Shown in pieces: positions 48,993-52,165 of a DNA stretch of 64,000 nucleotides (its first letter is position 1; each line of letters starts with the position of its first letter). Below the pieces are notes generated by a model that ran no database searches, had not been told where the DNA came from, and saw only the letters and a list, made by a program, of their open reading frames with translations. The position numbers and the translations under genes were made by a program. Origin of the DNA: Sceloporus undulatus (taxonomy: Eukaryota > Chordata > Lepidosauria > Squamata > Phrynosomatidae); the NCBI RefSeq assembly GCF_019175285.1, contig NC_056524.1, forward strand, positions 173,276,271-173,340,270, given 5' to 3'.

Positions 48993-49803
48993 GAGTGTGT
49001 AAACTCTCTTCCATGCCAGCCTCTGAAGATGCCAGCCACAGATGCCAGTGAAATGTCAGGCATAAACTCTTCTAGACCATGGCTTCATAGCCCTAAAGCC
49101 CCACAGAAAACTCCTTCTAGGAGTGTTTATCCCTCTGTCCCCATATGTTTCTGGAAGGCCCTCCATTCTGTGGCCCTTGCCCTCCTTTGGGGCGAAGACA
49201 CCTCTGGCTGAGCTGCCTAGGGGCCTCCCCTCTCCTCAATACTCCCTAGCCCCAGCCAAGGCCTAGCAGAGAGAGCAGGGGCCTGTCTATCCCAGCTGCT
49301 AGGCCTCTGCTAAAGGGCCCTGAATAATACTCACTTCCACCTCCCTCCCTCACGCAGCAACGCAAACGCTCCTGGGAGTTGTAGTTCCTTCCACTTGCGG
49401 AACCTAGCCCCTCGCTCTCCTCAGGAGAGACATGGAGCCAGTCTTCCCAGGGAAGACTCCCGCTGCTCCGGGCGCCCGGGAGGTAGGAGGTTGTCCCCGG
49501 AAAAAAACCCTCCTTGCCAGGACCAGGCTCCCTCAATGCTCCATAGGAGGACTCCAACTCCCATGCGCCCCCGCGCGCGGCCGCAATTCACGCGCATGCG
49601 CAGCCAAAGCCGGCCTCCGGCGGCCCAGGCCCTCCCTCCGCCGCCGGCGCTCCCTCCGCCTCCGGCTCACCGCGGACCCGCTGCGACGGGTACAAGCGCT
49701 GCGCCTTCTCCAGGAAGCGGCGCGCCTTCTCGGCCTGGTTGGCTTTGATAGCAGCCACCGCGATCGCGATGCAACGCTCCGCCTCGTCCCGGTTGGACTC
49801 CAT
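11894..49803 (-). CDS. DNAJB12: DnaJ heat shock protein family member B12, whole gene (8 coding exons)
   Basis: Coding segments, in transcript order, are 49671-49803, 41725-41899, 34544-34689, 28811-28996, 23724-23803, 21319-21426, 13011-13183 and 11894-12015. Every intron has GT-AG ends and the phases join correctly. The product is about 374 residues if exon 6 is read with the family pattern; human DNAJB12 is 375. DNAJB12 is a tail-facing ER J-protein that recruits cytosolic Hsp70 for ER-associated degradation of membrane proteins. Visible parts: N-terminal [11 protein letters not shown] region, J domain about residues 108-173 with HPD at 137-139, a Gly/Phe-rich linker (FFGGGFPSS), a transmembrane helix about 243-265, and a DUF1977 C-terminus ending QASMHG. 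The sequences [15 protein letters not shown] and [14 protein letters not shown] fit DNAJB12 and not the paralogue DNAJB14. Exon 6 lacks two bases, so the literal frame stops at about residue 255 (see exon 6). Confidence 0.96.
12016..13010 (-). other. DNAJB12 intron 7
   Basis: About 1 kb with no gene and no large transposon. A short stretch at about 12630-12700 resembles the end of a hAT-type element (word GGGTGAGCAAACTGG). The rest is unremarkable AT-leaning intron. Confidence 0.7.
13011..13183 (-). CDS. DNAJB12: DNAJB12 coding exon 7 (DUF1977 region)
   Basis: Encodes [20 protein letters not shown] through [20 protein letters not shown] to [13 protein letters not shown]. This is the conserved lumenal DUF1977 part of DNAJB12/B14. 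Acceptor ccccag, donor gtgagt. The first base completes a Pro codon begun in exon 6 and the last base begins a Lys codon, so its phase fits an exon 6 of 110 bases. Confidence 0.96.
13350..13634 (-). mobile_element. CR1 LINE 3' fragment, antisense
   Basis: The reverse complement encodes [20 protein letters not shown] and [19 protein letters not shown], the CR1 C-terminus, then the 3' end with AATCATAGAATTGGAAGAGA. About 285 bases are retained. Confidence 0.9.
13635..14050 (+). mobile_element. L2-like LINE 3' fragment
   Basis: Encodes [40 protein letters not shown], the C-terminal motif (A-P-WN-LP ... SFK-LK-LFR-AF) of CR1/L2-clade LINEs. A 3' UTR with GCAAAAAGCGGGATAGAAAT follows. It abuts the antisense CR1 piece directly, suggesting one inserted beside the other. 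Confidence 0.75.
14075..14135. mobile_element. hAT-type MITE remnant
   Basis: Contains TGATCATGCTGGCTGGGGGA and TTCTGGGAGTTGTAGTCCAC, the inner arm words of the small hAT-like family. Confidence 0.45.
15603..15616 (-). promoter_or_regulatory. CTCF core motif in DNAJB12 intron 6
   Basis: The minus strand reads CCAGCAGGGGGCAG, the textbook CTCF core. It lies in repeat-poor sequence of intron 6 and in the same orientation as the promoter motif. A chance match is possible; no occupancy data are available. Confidence 0.45.
16311..16741 (-). mobile_element. 5S rRNA-derived SINE, split by a MITE
   Basis: The right part (16600-16741) ends with CAGGGCTGATCCTGATTGGC and TTCCAAGATCAGACAGGATC, the reverse complement of the internal control region of 5S rRNA. 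The left part (16311-16374) carries the tail GTGCCTTCAAGTTACCTGCT. The whole matches the uninterrupted copy at 44066-44290. A family-1 MITE occupies 16375-16599 between the parts. Confidence 0.75.
16375..16599. mobile_element. Palindromic MITE, family 1 (nested in 5S SINE)
   Basis: The ends GGGCTGCATCC and GGATGCAGTC are inverted. The arms carry ACTGCAGAAATAATCCAG, TTTAACTGCCATGG and CTACAAATCCCAGAATTCC in mirrored order. No coding capacity. Confidence 0.85.
17010..17102 (+). mobile_element. tRNA-SINE head fragment with (TAC/TAT)n
   Basis: Words CAGTCCAGTAGTTAAGAG (A-box side) and GGCCAAGGTTCAAGTCCCC (B-box side) form a short tRNA-like head, then a TAC/TAT microsatellite follows. It is not a functional tRNA gene, since it lacks a foldable acceptor stem. 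Confidence 0.5.
17875..18099. mobile_element. Palindromic MITE, family 2, copy A
   Basis: Ends GGCCCCATACAGACA and TGTCTGTATGGGGCC-like are inverted. The arms with AAATAAAGCTGCTTC, GGTATGCTGTTAAATG and GCATGCGTCCTAAGA are mirrored by TCTTAGGACGCATGC and CAGCATACC. The centre is TCCTAAGGACTGGA. No open coding frame of its own. Confidence 0.85.
18153..18365. mobile_element. Palindromic MITE, family 2, copy B (near-perfect hairpin)
   Basis: Positions 18194-18241 and 18280-18327 are a 48-base perfect inverted repeat, separated by 38 bases that contain a further inner hairpin (AGCCACGCTC / GAGCGTGGCT). The outer ends GCCTGTTTCAGTCAGAC and GTCTGTAACAGGC are also inverted. The lack of mismatches points to recent insertion. 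Confidence 0.9.
18370..18480 (-). mobile_element. SINE/MIR-like fragment
   Basis: Contains TCAGCCTTACTTGTCTACCT and CACAGGTTACTGTGAGGTGA, similar to the 'CCTACCTCACAGGGTTGTTGTGAGG' core found in many amniote SINEs. Degraded. Confidence 0.45.
18645..18760. mobile_element. hAT-type MITE remnant
   Basis: Inverted ends GGAATCATCTGGCCCTCCA and TTGTGTGATTCCCC, with CTGCAACTCCCGGCAGCCCA and GGGAAATGCTGTAGCTGCAG inside. Confidence 0.45.
19449..19956. mobile_element. Non-autonomous DNA transposon (CCGTATTTTC type)
   Basis: Left end CCCGTATTTTCCGGCATATA, right end CTTTACGCCCAGAAAATACAG, which are inverted relatives. Internal words TAAGACGACTGGGCGTATAG and GTTATAAGAGACCCCCGACT occur toward opposite ends. 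About 0.5 kb with no transposase. Probably Tc1/mariner superfamily. Confidence 0.7.
21319..21426 (-). CDS. DNAJB12: DNAJB12 coding exon 6 (transmembrane helix), two bases short
   Basis: The exon begins [12 protein letters not shown], the start of the DNAJB12 membrane helix, after a tgcag acceptor, and ends before a gttagt donor. Human exon length here implies 110 bases; this copy has 108. One base is missing near 21390-21391 (the CC of a Leu codon after MPI) and one near 21350-21351 (the TT of a GCT TCC pair before SPPYSLSHR). In between, the frame reads as the expected [12 protein letters not shown] hydrophobic segment. Read literally, the frame meets TAA after MPISSS at about residue 255. 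Both losses are in two-base homopolymers and all other exons are intact, so an error in a long-read consensus is likelier than real gene decay. Confidence 0.92.
21427..23723 (-). other. DNAJB12 intron 5
   Basis: Contains a tRNA-derived SINE at 22112-22338 and a degraded hAT-MITE-like piece at about 23040-23140. The remainder (21430-22110 and 22340-23040) is intronic sequence without a recognisable feature. Confidence 0.7.
22112..22338 (+). mobile_element. tRNA-derived SINE, full-length-like
   Basis: The head has GGGTGTTGGACTGTGATTCT and GGAGACCAGGGTTCTAATC (A and B box regions). The body has ACTCTCTCAGCATCAGAGGA. The 3' end has ACCATGAGTCAACAAACAAC and GAAGGCACACAACAAACAAC. It is the sense counterpart of 5647-5870 and 42473-42710. 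Confidence 0.8.
23724..23803 (-). CDS. DNAJB12: DNAJB12 coding exon 5
   Basis: A short exon encoding [20 protein letters not shown] followed by RREHQGD. It corresponds to the cytosolic segment between the Gly/Phe region and the membrane helix in human DNAJB12. Acceptor tacag, donor gtaagt; it ends in phase 0. It is not visible as a single long frame because it is only 80 bases, and was found by continuing the protein from exon 4. Confidence 0.95.
25491..25651. mobile_element. Palindromic element with poly-G/poly-C interior
   Basis: The inverted ends CAGGGACGTAGCC and CTAGCTACGTCCCTG bound long G and C homopolymers. The AGGGACGTAGC ends recur in lizard MITEs. The homopolymer part is likely degenerate or unreliable in assembly. 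Confidence 0.6.
28131..28260 (-). mobile_element. Non-autonomous DNA transposon end
   Basis: Begins GGGCCTGTATGCATGGTCCA and AAAAGGCCCATGC. Its reverse complement resembles 4318-4440. Right of it, 28561-28588 forms a perfect 11-base hairpin (ACAGGTGGATG, 6-base loop, CATCCACCTGT) and may belong to the same element. Confidence 0.45.
28811..28996 (-). CDS. DNAJB12: DNAJB12 coding exon 4 (end of J domain, Gly/Phe linker)
   Basis: Encodes [20 protein letters not shown], the end of J-domain helix III and helix IV, followed by a His-rich linker and [20 protein letters not shown]. The Gly/Phe-rich stretch after the J domain is typical of class B J-proteins. Acceptor ttttag, donor gtaagc. The final Ser codon is split with exon 5. 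Confidence 0.97.
29083..29155 (+). repeat. Short dispersed repeat (AAAGCTCATGCTACCAAC type)
   Basis: AGTCTATGAAAGCTCATGCT and GTTAGTCTCAAGGGTGCTAC recur, diverged, at 52085-52165 and partly at 52540-52690. It looks like the conserved 3' end of a retroelement; the family is not certain. Confidence 0.4.
29371..29620. mobile_element. GC-rich DNA transposon remnant (GCGCAGTACAGACGG)
   Basis: Starts GCGCAGTACAGACGGCGCAG. It has GGGCTGGGGAGCGTGCAG and an inverted relative CACGCTTCCCAGCCCTAC, and ends near GCGCAAGAAGG. 'CAGTACAGACGGC' ends are a recurrent lizard hAT-like type. Confidence 0.5.
29858..30072. mobile_element. Tigger/pogo-like MITE
   Basis: TACAGTTGCCCCCCCAAGTC at the left and an inverted, diverged end (CCAAGGGACGACTATA) at the right. 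Words CCCACGGACATGAAAATCTG and GCGAAGG resemble Tigger-type ends ('GGGTTCCGCATCCGCGG'). Confidence 0.55.
31948..32080 (-). mobile_element. tRNA-SINE fragment, antisense
   Basis: Contains TGGCCAAAGGTCGCCCAGTG and GGGGATTTGAACCTGGGTTA, the reversed body and B-box of a tRNA-derived SINE. Confidence 0.6.
32207..32440. mobile_element. Tigger/pogo-like MITE
   Basis: Ends TACAGTTGGCCCTTCTTATA and AACAAGAGTCCACTGTA are inverted and flanked by TA. Internal GGATTCAAGCATCCACGG and TATAAGGGACACCATTTTG are typical of this element type, which also occurs at 37917-38187. Confidence 0.75.
32476..32672. mobile_element. hAT MITE with 8-bp target duplication
   Basis: Inverted ends CAGTGATGGCGAACC and GGTTCACCATCACTG enclose about 200 bases. 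The flanks GCTCAGAT and GCTCAGTT match at 7 of 8 bases, the target duplication length of hAT elements. Confidence 0.8.
33684..33901. mobile_element. Palindromic MITE, family 1
   Basis: Ends AGTCCAAACCACACTGCAG and GAAGTTTGTTTTGGACT are inverted. The arms carry AAATAATCCAGTTTGAGA and its mirror CTCAAACTGGATTATTTC, plus ATTACAGTTCCCAGACTTCC. Confidence 0.85.
34544..34689 (-). CDS. DNAJB12: DNAJB12 coding exon 3 (J domain, HPD motif)
   Basis: Encodes residues 103-151, including [20 protein letters not shown] and the helix II/loop/helix III core with [18 protein letters not shown] (137-139) is the tripeptide that J-proteins use to stimulate Hsp70 ATPase activity, so the catalytic cofactor function looks intact. 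Acceptor ctttag, donor gtaaaa. The exon is preserved with no gap. Confidence 0.97.
35145..35550 (+). mobile_element. RTE/BovB-like LINE fragment, decayed
   Basis: Conceptual words [15 protein letters not shown] and [20 protein letters not shown], then [13 protein letters not shown], match the C-terminal part of BovB/RTE-type polyproteins ('[13 protein letters not shown]', 'RGR--MRWLD'). Several stops and frame changes; no promoter or endonuclease part. Confidence 0.65.
36058..36315. mobile_element. Mariner-like MITE with TA duplication
   Basis: Inverted ends CAGTGGTACCCCGGGTTACG and CGTATCCCGGGGTACCACTG are flanked by TA on both sides. The interior repeats TTCGTAACCCG and its variants. A single left-end relative, in reverse orientation, is at 57904-57946. 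Confidence 0.85.
37917..38187. mobile_element. Tigger/pogo-like MITE with (TG)n
   Basis: Contains TTTGGTATCCTCTGGGTTTG, ACCAAAATCCATGGATCTGA and GTTGGTTGAATCCATG, ending in GGGGGCCCTACTGTA. A (TG)n run at about 38066-38104 lies inside. Confidence 0.75.
38297..38660. mobile_element. Tigger/pogo-like MITE
   Basis: Ends TACAGTTGGCTCTCCGCATC and ACAGATACCAAGGCTCACTG TA are inverted relatives. The middle has mirrored words around CGCTGCC and TGTGGCTGTGTGCA. Only about 110 bases separate it from the previous Tigger-like element. Confidence 0.65.
38913..39130. mobile_element. Palindromic MITE, family 2, copy C (diverged)
   Basis: GCCCGTTACAGACAGGCC at the left, AAATAAAGCTGCTTTGGG and GGTATGCTGTTTAAATGA in the arm, CAGTCCTTAGGACTGGAGCA at the centre. 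The right arm is decayed. Confidence 0.75.
39376..41265 (+). mobile_element. RTE/BovB-like LINE remnant split by a Tigger-like element
   Basis: The left part (39376-39631) has words like KSGLDSERE; the right part (40633-41265) has [15 protein letters not shown], then [12 protein letters not shown] and a decayed 'HIMGSTTQ'-type tail. Together they follow the order of a BovB/RTE reverse transcriptase C-terminus. The GC-rich element at 39632-40625 lies between. Many stops are present. Confidence 0.6.
39632..40625. mobile_element. 994-bp Tigger-like non-autonomous element with GC-rich interior
   Basis: Terminal words TACAGTGCGTCCTTGGTATA and, inverted, TACATAGGTCCTCCTTATAC bound it with TA at both ends. 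The next bases (ACCAAAATCCGCGTATGCTC) are Tigger-like. The interior, about 39780-40560, is very GC- and CpG-rich and has three diverged tandem units of about 130 bases, each with the palindrome GCTCCTGGAGGCCTCCAGGA plus GC. Long open frames on both strands are a by-product of GC richness and do not resemble a transposase. Confidence 0.75.
41469..41585. mobile_element. hAT-type MITE
   Basis: GGGTGAGGAACCTGTAGCTC at the left and CACAACATTTGGAGAGCCCC at the right follow the family's inverted arms. Confidence 0.55.
41725..41899 (-). CDS. DNAJB12: DNAJB12 coding exon 2
   Basis: Encodes about residues 45-103, from [13 protein letters not shown] through a low-complexity polar linker to [18 protein letters not shown]. 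The linker is the least conserved part of the family; the SANGEAGG and KGYT-QV-AVKR stretches are the DNAJB12 signature before the J domain. Acceptor ttttag, donor gtaagt. The last codon (Arg) is split with exon 3. Confidence 0.96.
42473..42710 (-). mobile_element. tRNA-derived SINE, antisense copy
   Basis: Tail side TTGTTGTGTCCTTTCAAGTC, body TTCCGACTTATGGAGACCCT and ATCACCCAGTCAGTTTCCAT, and head side CTAACGCTCAAACCACTACA, the reversed A-box. Nearly full length. Confidence 0.8.
42905..43265 (+). mobile_element. hAT MITE piece followed by BovB-like LINE tail
   Basis: 42905-43005 holds AGTTGTAGTTCAGCAACATT and GGAGAGCCATACATTCC (hAT-like). 43005-43265 holds TACTTTGGCCACATCATGAG and AAGACCACATGCTAGATGGA, the 'YFGHIMR ... 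RRPHARWMD' part of a BovB-like LINE, then a CACAGGGTTGCTATGAGTCG tail. Confidence 0.55.
44066..44290 (-). mobile_element. 5S rRNA-derived SINE, uninterrupted copy
   Basis: 44214-44275 reads CATCCAAGTACTAACCAGGG, CTGATCCTGCTTAGCTTCCA and AGATC, the reverse complement of the vertebrate 5S rRNA promoter region. The tail at the left (GTGCCTTCAAGTCATCTGCT) resembles tails of the tRNA-SINEs here. It is not a functional 5S gene, because the 5S 5' and 3' ends are missing. Confidence 0.85.
44472..44694. mobile_element. Palindromic MITE, family 1
   Basis: Ends GTCCAAAACACACTGCAG and CGATGTGTTTTGGAC are inverted. The arms hold AAATAATCCAGTTTGAGG and AAACTGGATTATTTCTG. ACTACAATTCCCAGAAT at 44606-44622 is a ZNF143-like word. 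Confidence 0.9.
45122..45512 (+). mobile_element. CR1 LINE 3' fragment
   Basis: Encodes [16 protein letters not shown], then [20 protein letters not shown] and [15 protein letters not shown], in shifted frames. Ends at TCTCTTCCAACTCTATGATT. Confidence 0.9.
45620..45990 (+). mobile_element. L2-like LINE 3' fragment
   Basis: Words [14 protein letters not shown] and [14 protein letters not shown] match the 'WNSLP ... FK-LKT-LF-EAF' C-terminus of L2-type LINEs. A long 3' UTR ends in an A-rich AATAGATAAATAAAAAGATA tail. Confidence 0.65.
47411..47731. mobile_element. Tigger-like MITE (ACAGGTTGAGTCTCCCTTAT type)
   Basis: Left TACAGGTTGAGTCTTCCTTA and right AATAAGGGAGACTCAATCTG are inverted. Internal TTCTGAAATCCAAAATG and GATAGTGACACCTTTCC fit a well-known reptile relative of mammalian Tigger elements. 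Confidence 0.75.
47995..48487 (+). mobile_element. BovB-like LINE remnant with nested SINE
   Basis: The left part ends ACAGTCAATGAGTTCCCATT; the LINE resumes after 48190 at GAAGAGTTCCTATACCTTTG ('EFxYL'). Between them, 48056-48190 is a SINE with GACTCATGGTGACCCTGGAA. GAGTTCC(C/T)AT on both sides is the likely target duplication. Confidence 0.65.
48497..48858. mobile_element. Palindromic DNA transposon
   Basis: TTGTCCCTCCATATTCGCTA and CCCTGTGAATATGGAAAAACC at the left are mirrored by CAGATTCACAGGGGTCTTGT and CTAGCTAATATGGAAGG at the right. AACACCATGTTTTTACCTGA mirrors CAGGTAAAAACATGGCG. Non-coding. Confidence 0.75.
48859..48995. repeat. Compound (TA)n/(CA)n/(TG)n microsatellite
   Basis: Alternating TA, CA and TG runs, with two CA-to-TG switches (CACACACTGTGTGTG) that are self-complementary. 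Frames through it are artefacts. Confidence 0.9.
49008..49100 (+). mobile_element. Retroelement 3' fragment (Penelope-like, tentative)
   Basis: ATGCCAGCCACAGATGCCAG, then TGAAATGTCAGGCATAAAC and TAGACCATGGCTTCATAGCC, match a short conserved end seen repeatedly in reptile genomes. The assignment to Penelope is from memory and not proven. Confidence 0.45.
49372..49385 (-). promoter_or_regulatory. ZNF143/Staf-type motif near DNAJB12 promoter
   Basis: The minus strand reads ACTACAACTCCCAG, matching the core ACTACAAYTCCCAG of ZNF143 binding sites, which are common in CpG-island promoters. It lies about 290 bases inside intron 1. It might instead derive from an old MITE, since similar words occur in repeat arms in this window. 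Confidence 0.5.
49671..49803 (-). CDS. DNAJB12: DNAJB12 coding exon 1 (start codon to donor)
   Basis: Encodes residues 1-44, [14 protein letters not shown] onward, ending in LYPSQRVR plus one base. The ATG lies in a good context (G at -3, G at +4). The product start matches the DNAJB12/B14 family, whose N-terminus opens with an MES/MEGN-R-DEAE helix-rich segment. The donor is gtgagc. It sits inside a CpG-rich region that serves as the promoter. Confidence 0.96.
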
Positions 49804-49840
49804 GGCCGCGGCGGCGATGGGAGTCGCCGGCGCACGGTGA

Positions 49841-49848
49841 TGACGTCA
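49841..49848. promoter_or_regulatory. Perfect CRE (TGACGTCA) upstream of DNAJB12
   Basis: The palindrome TGACGTCA lies 38 bases 5' of the start codon on the gene's strand. This is the full CREB/ATF consensus and contains CpG. ATF-type control would suit an ER quality-control gene, but binding is inferred from the motif only. Confidence 0.6.
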
Positions 49849-49863
49849 CGCGGCGAAGGCGTA

Positions 49864-49877
49864 GCGCCCCCTGCTGG
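49864..49877 (-). promoter_or_regulatory. CTCF core motif at the DNAJB12 promoter
   Basis: On the minus strand it reads CCAGCAGGGGGCGC, which satisfies every position of the CTCF core consensus CCASYAGRKGGCRS. It lies about 60 bases 5' of the start codon, next to the CRE. Function is inferred from the motif. Confidence 0.6.
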
Positions 49878-50019
49878 CGAAAGCCCTCTTGTTGCGTCGA
49901 CCGAATGCGCTAACTACCGGGTTGACTGGAATAGCCGCGCACCTGCCGTGTCGTATTGCATGGAAGAGAGGGGCACTTATATTTCATTGTATTGATTCCC
50001 AGAACTGTAAATTCGTGAT

Positions 50020-50215
50020 CGTTAAAAATGTAGGACATTCAAGGCAAATGGAGGACACGACCAAAGAAAAGCCAAAACTAGAAATGGAAATTCATGCTTC
50101 TTATTCATGCTTGAAATGGAGGCCGTTCAAGAAAAGCAGAGGGCATGGCCAACGAAAAGCTAAATACACTCCTATAGATATAAATGCATGCATCTTAGTT
50201 ATGCTCTAAATGCAC
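50020..50215 (+). repeat. Tandem pair of an unclassified repeat
   Basis: Two diverged units begin ATGTAGGACATTCAAGGCAA and ATGGAGGCCGTTCAAGAAAA, each followed by GACCAAAGAAAAGCC- or GCCAACGAAAAGCT-type words and TTCATGCTT or TTAGTTATGCT. A third relative is at 55915-56045. Confidence 0.55.
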
Positions 50216-51130
50216 AGCATGTTGGGATTCCTCCTGGGCAGAAGAAAGTCCCTTGACATGAATGGCCTGGAAAAGGGAGGGTTTCTGGTCACCCTGCGCA
50301 TAACCTGTACTCAGGACAAAAGACGACTGTTAGGACAGAATATGGAGAAAGAGGATGGCTCCCAGTTGCCAAAGGGATCAGGAAAGGCTGAACCCTTTCA
50401 CTCCATCTGTTCAACTTGTACGCAGAGGATATCGTAAGAAAAGCAGGTCTAGACTCAGAAGGAGGAGGAGAGGAAGGAACATTGACAACCTAAGATACAC
50501 AGATGGCATCATACCACAAAGACATGGAGCGATTACTGAAGAAGGCCAAGTTTAGATCAGTGCGAACGTAAAAAACAAAAAATAACAACCATGAAAGATC
50601 TCCAAGAATTCAATGAGAACATTGAAAGAGTTCCTGTACCTTGGATCAAACACTGATCAGAACAGAGACTGCACTCAAGGAATTAGAAGAAGAATAGGAC
50701 TGGGAAGGACAGCTATGAAAGTATTAGTCAAGATCCTAAAGAGTAAAGATATACAACCAAACACTAAAGTTAGCATCGTTCAATCCACTGTATTCACCAT
50801 CACCATAGACAGATATGAGAGTTAAACAGTAAAGAAAGCTGGGAAGAAGCAAATCAATTCATTTGAGATGTGCAGCTGAAGAAGAATCCAGAGGATACTA
50901 TGGAGAGCCAAAAAACAAACAAACATATGGGCCCTTGAAAGCCAAAACGGAGGCTTTCCTATTTTGGCCACATCATGAGAAAAAAACGAATCATTAGAAA
51001 AGACGATGATGGTAGAAAAGGGTCGAAGGTACAGAAAAAGCAGAAGACCGCACACTAGGTAGATAGACTCAACCAGAAGGATGTGGGCCTGAGCCCATGT
51101 CTCATCCACAGGGTTGCCATGAGTCAGGAC
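50216..51130 (+). mobile_element. RTE/BovB-like LINE remnant
   Basis: Contains RTLKEFLYLGSNTDQN, GIRRRIGLGRTAMKVLVKIL, KSKDIQPNTKVSIVQSTVFT and later HIMRKKRI, in the order of a BovB/RTE reverse transcriptase C-terminus. It ends in CACAGGGTTGCCATGAGTCA. Stops are present. Confidence 0.7.
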
Positions 51131-51190
51131 CATACAATTGTAGAGTTGGAAGAGACCACAAGGGCCATCAGTTCAATCCCTTGCTATTAA
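51125..51190 (-). mobile_element. CR1 3' end fragment
   Basis: AATTGTAGAGTTGGAAGAGA and CCACAAGGGCCATCAG are the reverse complement of the CR1 terminus. Confidence 0.75.
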
Positions 51191-51339
51191 CCTGCGGGCA
51201 GCTAACAACCAAACCAGCATCAGGGTGGATCACTTTAACCATGGCATTGGAAGCAATCTAATGTGAGGGAGTAATGATTTCTTTGCCCCACAAAGCAGGG
51301 ACAGGTGCCACATTTGTGCCTATTGGCTATAACTGTTTC

Positions 51340-51731
51340 TTGGGGTGCATCTACATCATAGGAATAATGCAGCTCAGCTTTAACTACCATCCTGCAGAAC
51401 CCTGGGATTTGTAGTTTTGTGAGGCACCAGCACCCTTTGGCGGAGAAGGCTGTGTCATGAAAAGTCATCATACTATTACTTTTTCCGCTTTTGAAGGTAG
51501 CATTGAGAGACACAAGTATCCACACTGCAGAAACAAAGTAGTTTGACACCACTTTAATTGTCATGGCTCCATCCTGTGGAATCCTGGGATTTGTAGCTTG
51601 GTGAGGTATTTAAACTAGTTAGAGAGCAATAGTGCCTCACCAAACCACAAATCCCAGGATTCCACATGATGGAGCCCTGACAGTTTGAAGTGGTGTCAAA
51701 CTGCTTTATTCCTGCAGTGTGAATACACCCG
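51340..51731. mobile_element. Palindromic MITE, family 1: half copy and full copy
   Basis: 51340-51450 is a left half (GGGTGCATCTACATCATAGG ... GGGATTTGTAGTTTTGTGAG). 51521-51731 is a full palindrome with CCACACTGCAGAAACAAAGT and its mirror TTTATTCCTGCAGTGTGAAT. Confidence 0.75.
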
Positions 51732-51739
51732 AAGTAGAC

Positions 51740-52085
51740 TCAGGAGCAAACCAGATGGTCCTGATAGAGCGGCGTCTCGCTGCCCCTTTGAGCACCGAAT
51801 CAGGGCCATGGCAACCACATGCCACGGCCCCAGTCTGGCAGTTTGCTGGCTCAAAAAGAAATGCCACTCCTTTTAGAGCCAGCTGCAGCGGCAATTTTCA
51901 GCGTGTGGCATATAAATGCAGCGTGTGGCATATAAATGCCATGCCAAAGGAGCGCTGTGATGCCGCCCACCATGCAATCAGATAGGCAGGGTGAGGCCAG
52001 CTTGGGGCATCATCAGGGCATGCCTCATCCAGATGCTATGGCCCCATGCCATCCCCACGCCGGCGCTTCAAGCTGGTCTGTTTAG
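51740..52085 (+). mobile_element. Non-autonomous DNA transposon, family 3
   Basis: CCGAATCAGGGCCATGGCAA, CCAGTCTGGCAGTTTGC and AAAAAGAAATGCCACTCC match the reverse complement of 56872-57290. A 22-base word (GCGTGTGGCATATAAATG with flank) is duplicated at about 51901-51940. It ends near AAGCTGGTCTGTTTAGCCCC. Confidence 0.55.
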
Positions 52086-52165
52086 CCCCTAAGTCTACAA
52101 AAGCTAATGCTGCCACTTCTTTCAGTTAGTTTCAAAGGTACTACGAGATGCCTTTGCATACTCTT
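52085..52165 (+). repeat. Short dispersed repeat, second copy
   Basis: AGTCTACAAAAGCTAATGCT and GTTAGTTTCAAAGGTACTAC parallel 29083-29155. A further relative is at 52540-52690 (GGTCTTTAAAGTGCCACATG). Confidence 0.45.

Larger units (their letters stand above)
41900..49670 (-). other. DNAJB12 intron 1
   Basis: Holds SINEs (42473-42710, 44066-44290), LINE remnants, a MITE (44472-44694), a CR1 piece (45122-45512), an L2-like piece (45620-45990), a Tigger-like element (47411-47731), a palindromic element (48497-48858) and dinucleotide repeats. A 17-base poly-G run is at about 43739-43755. Stretch 45995-47405 holds nothing I recognise. About 49100-49370 leads into the CpG-rich promoter. Confidence 0.7.
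49380..49940 (-). promoter_or_regulatory. CpG-rich promoter region of DNAJB12
   Basis: A sharply GC- and CpG-rich stretch in an otherwise AT-leaning window, spanning the first coding exon and its upstream side. No TATA box precedes the start codon, as is usual for housekeeping CpG-island promoters. It contains a CRE (49841-49848), a CTCF core (49864-49877) and, inside intron 1, a ZNF143-type motif (49372-49385). The transcription start is not visible. Confidence 0.75.

Noticed and set aside
48851-49211. Frames of up to 118 codons rich in Thr, His, Val and Cys
   Set aside because: They translate the dinucleotide microsatellite.
11894-49803. Identity as DNAJB14
   Set aside because: The J-domain lead-in, linker and C-terminus match DNAJB12. 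DNAJB14 has INKCKNYYEVLGV and a different ending.
49432-49995. 187-codon plus-strand frame over the promoter
   Set aside because: Antisense shadow of DNAJB12 exon 1 and its CpG-rich flanks; no family resemblance.
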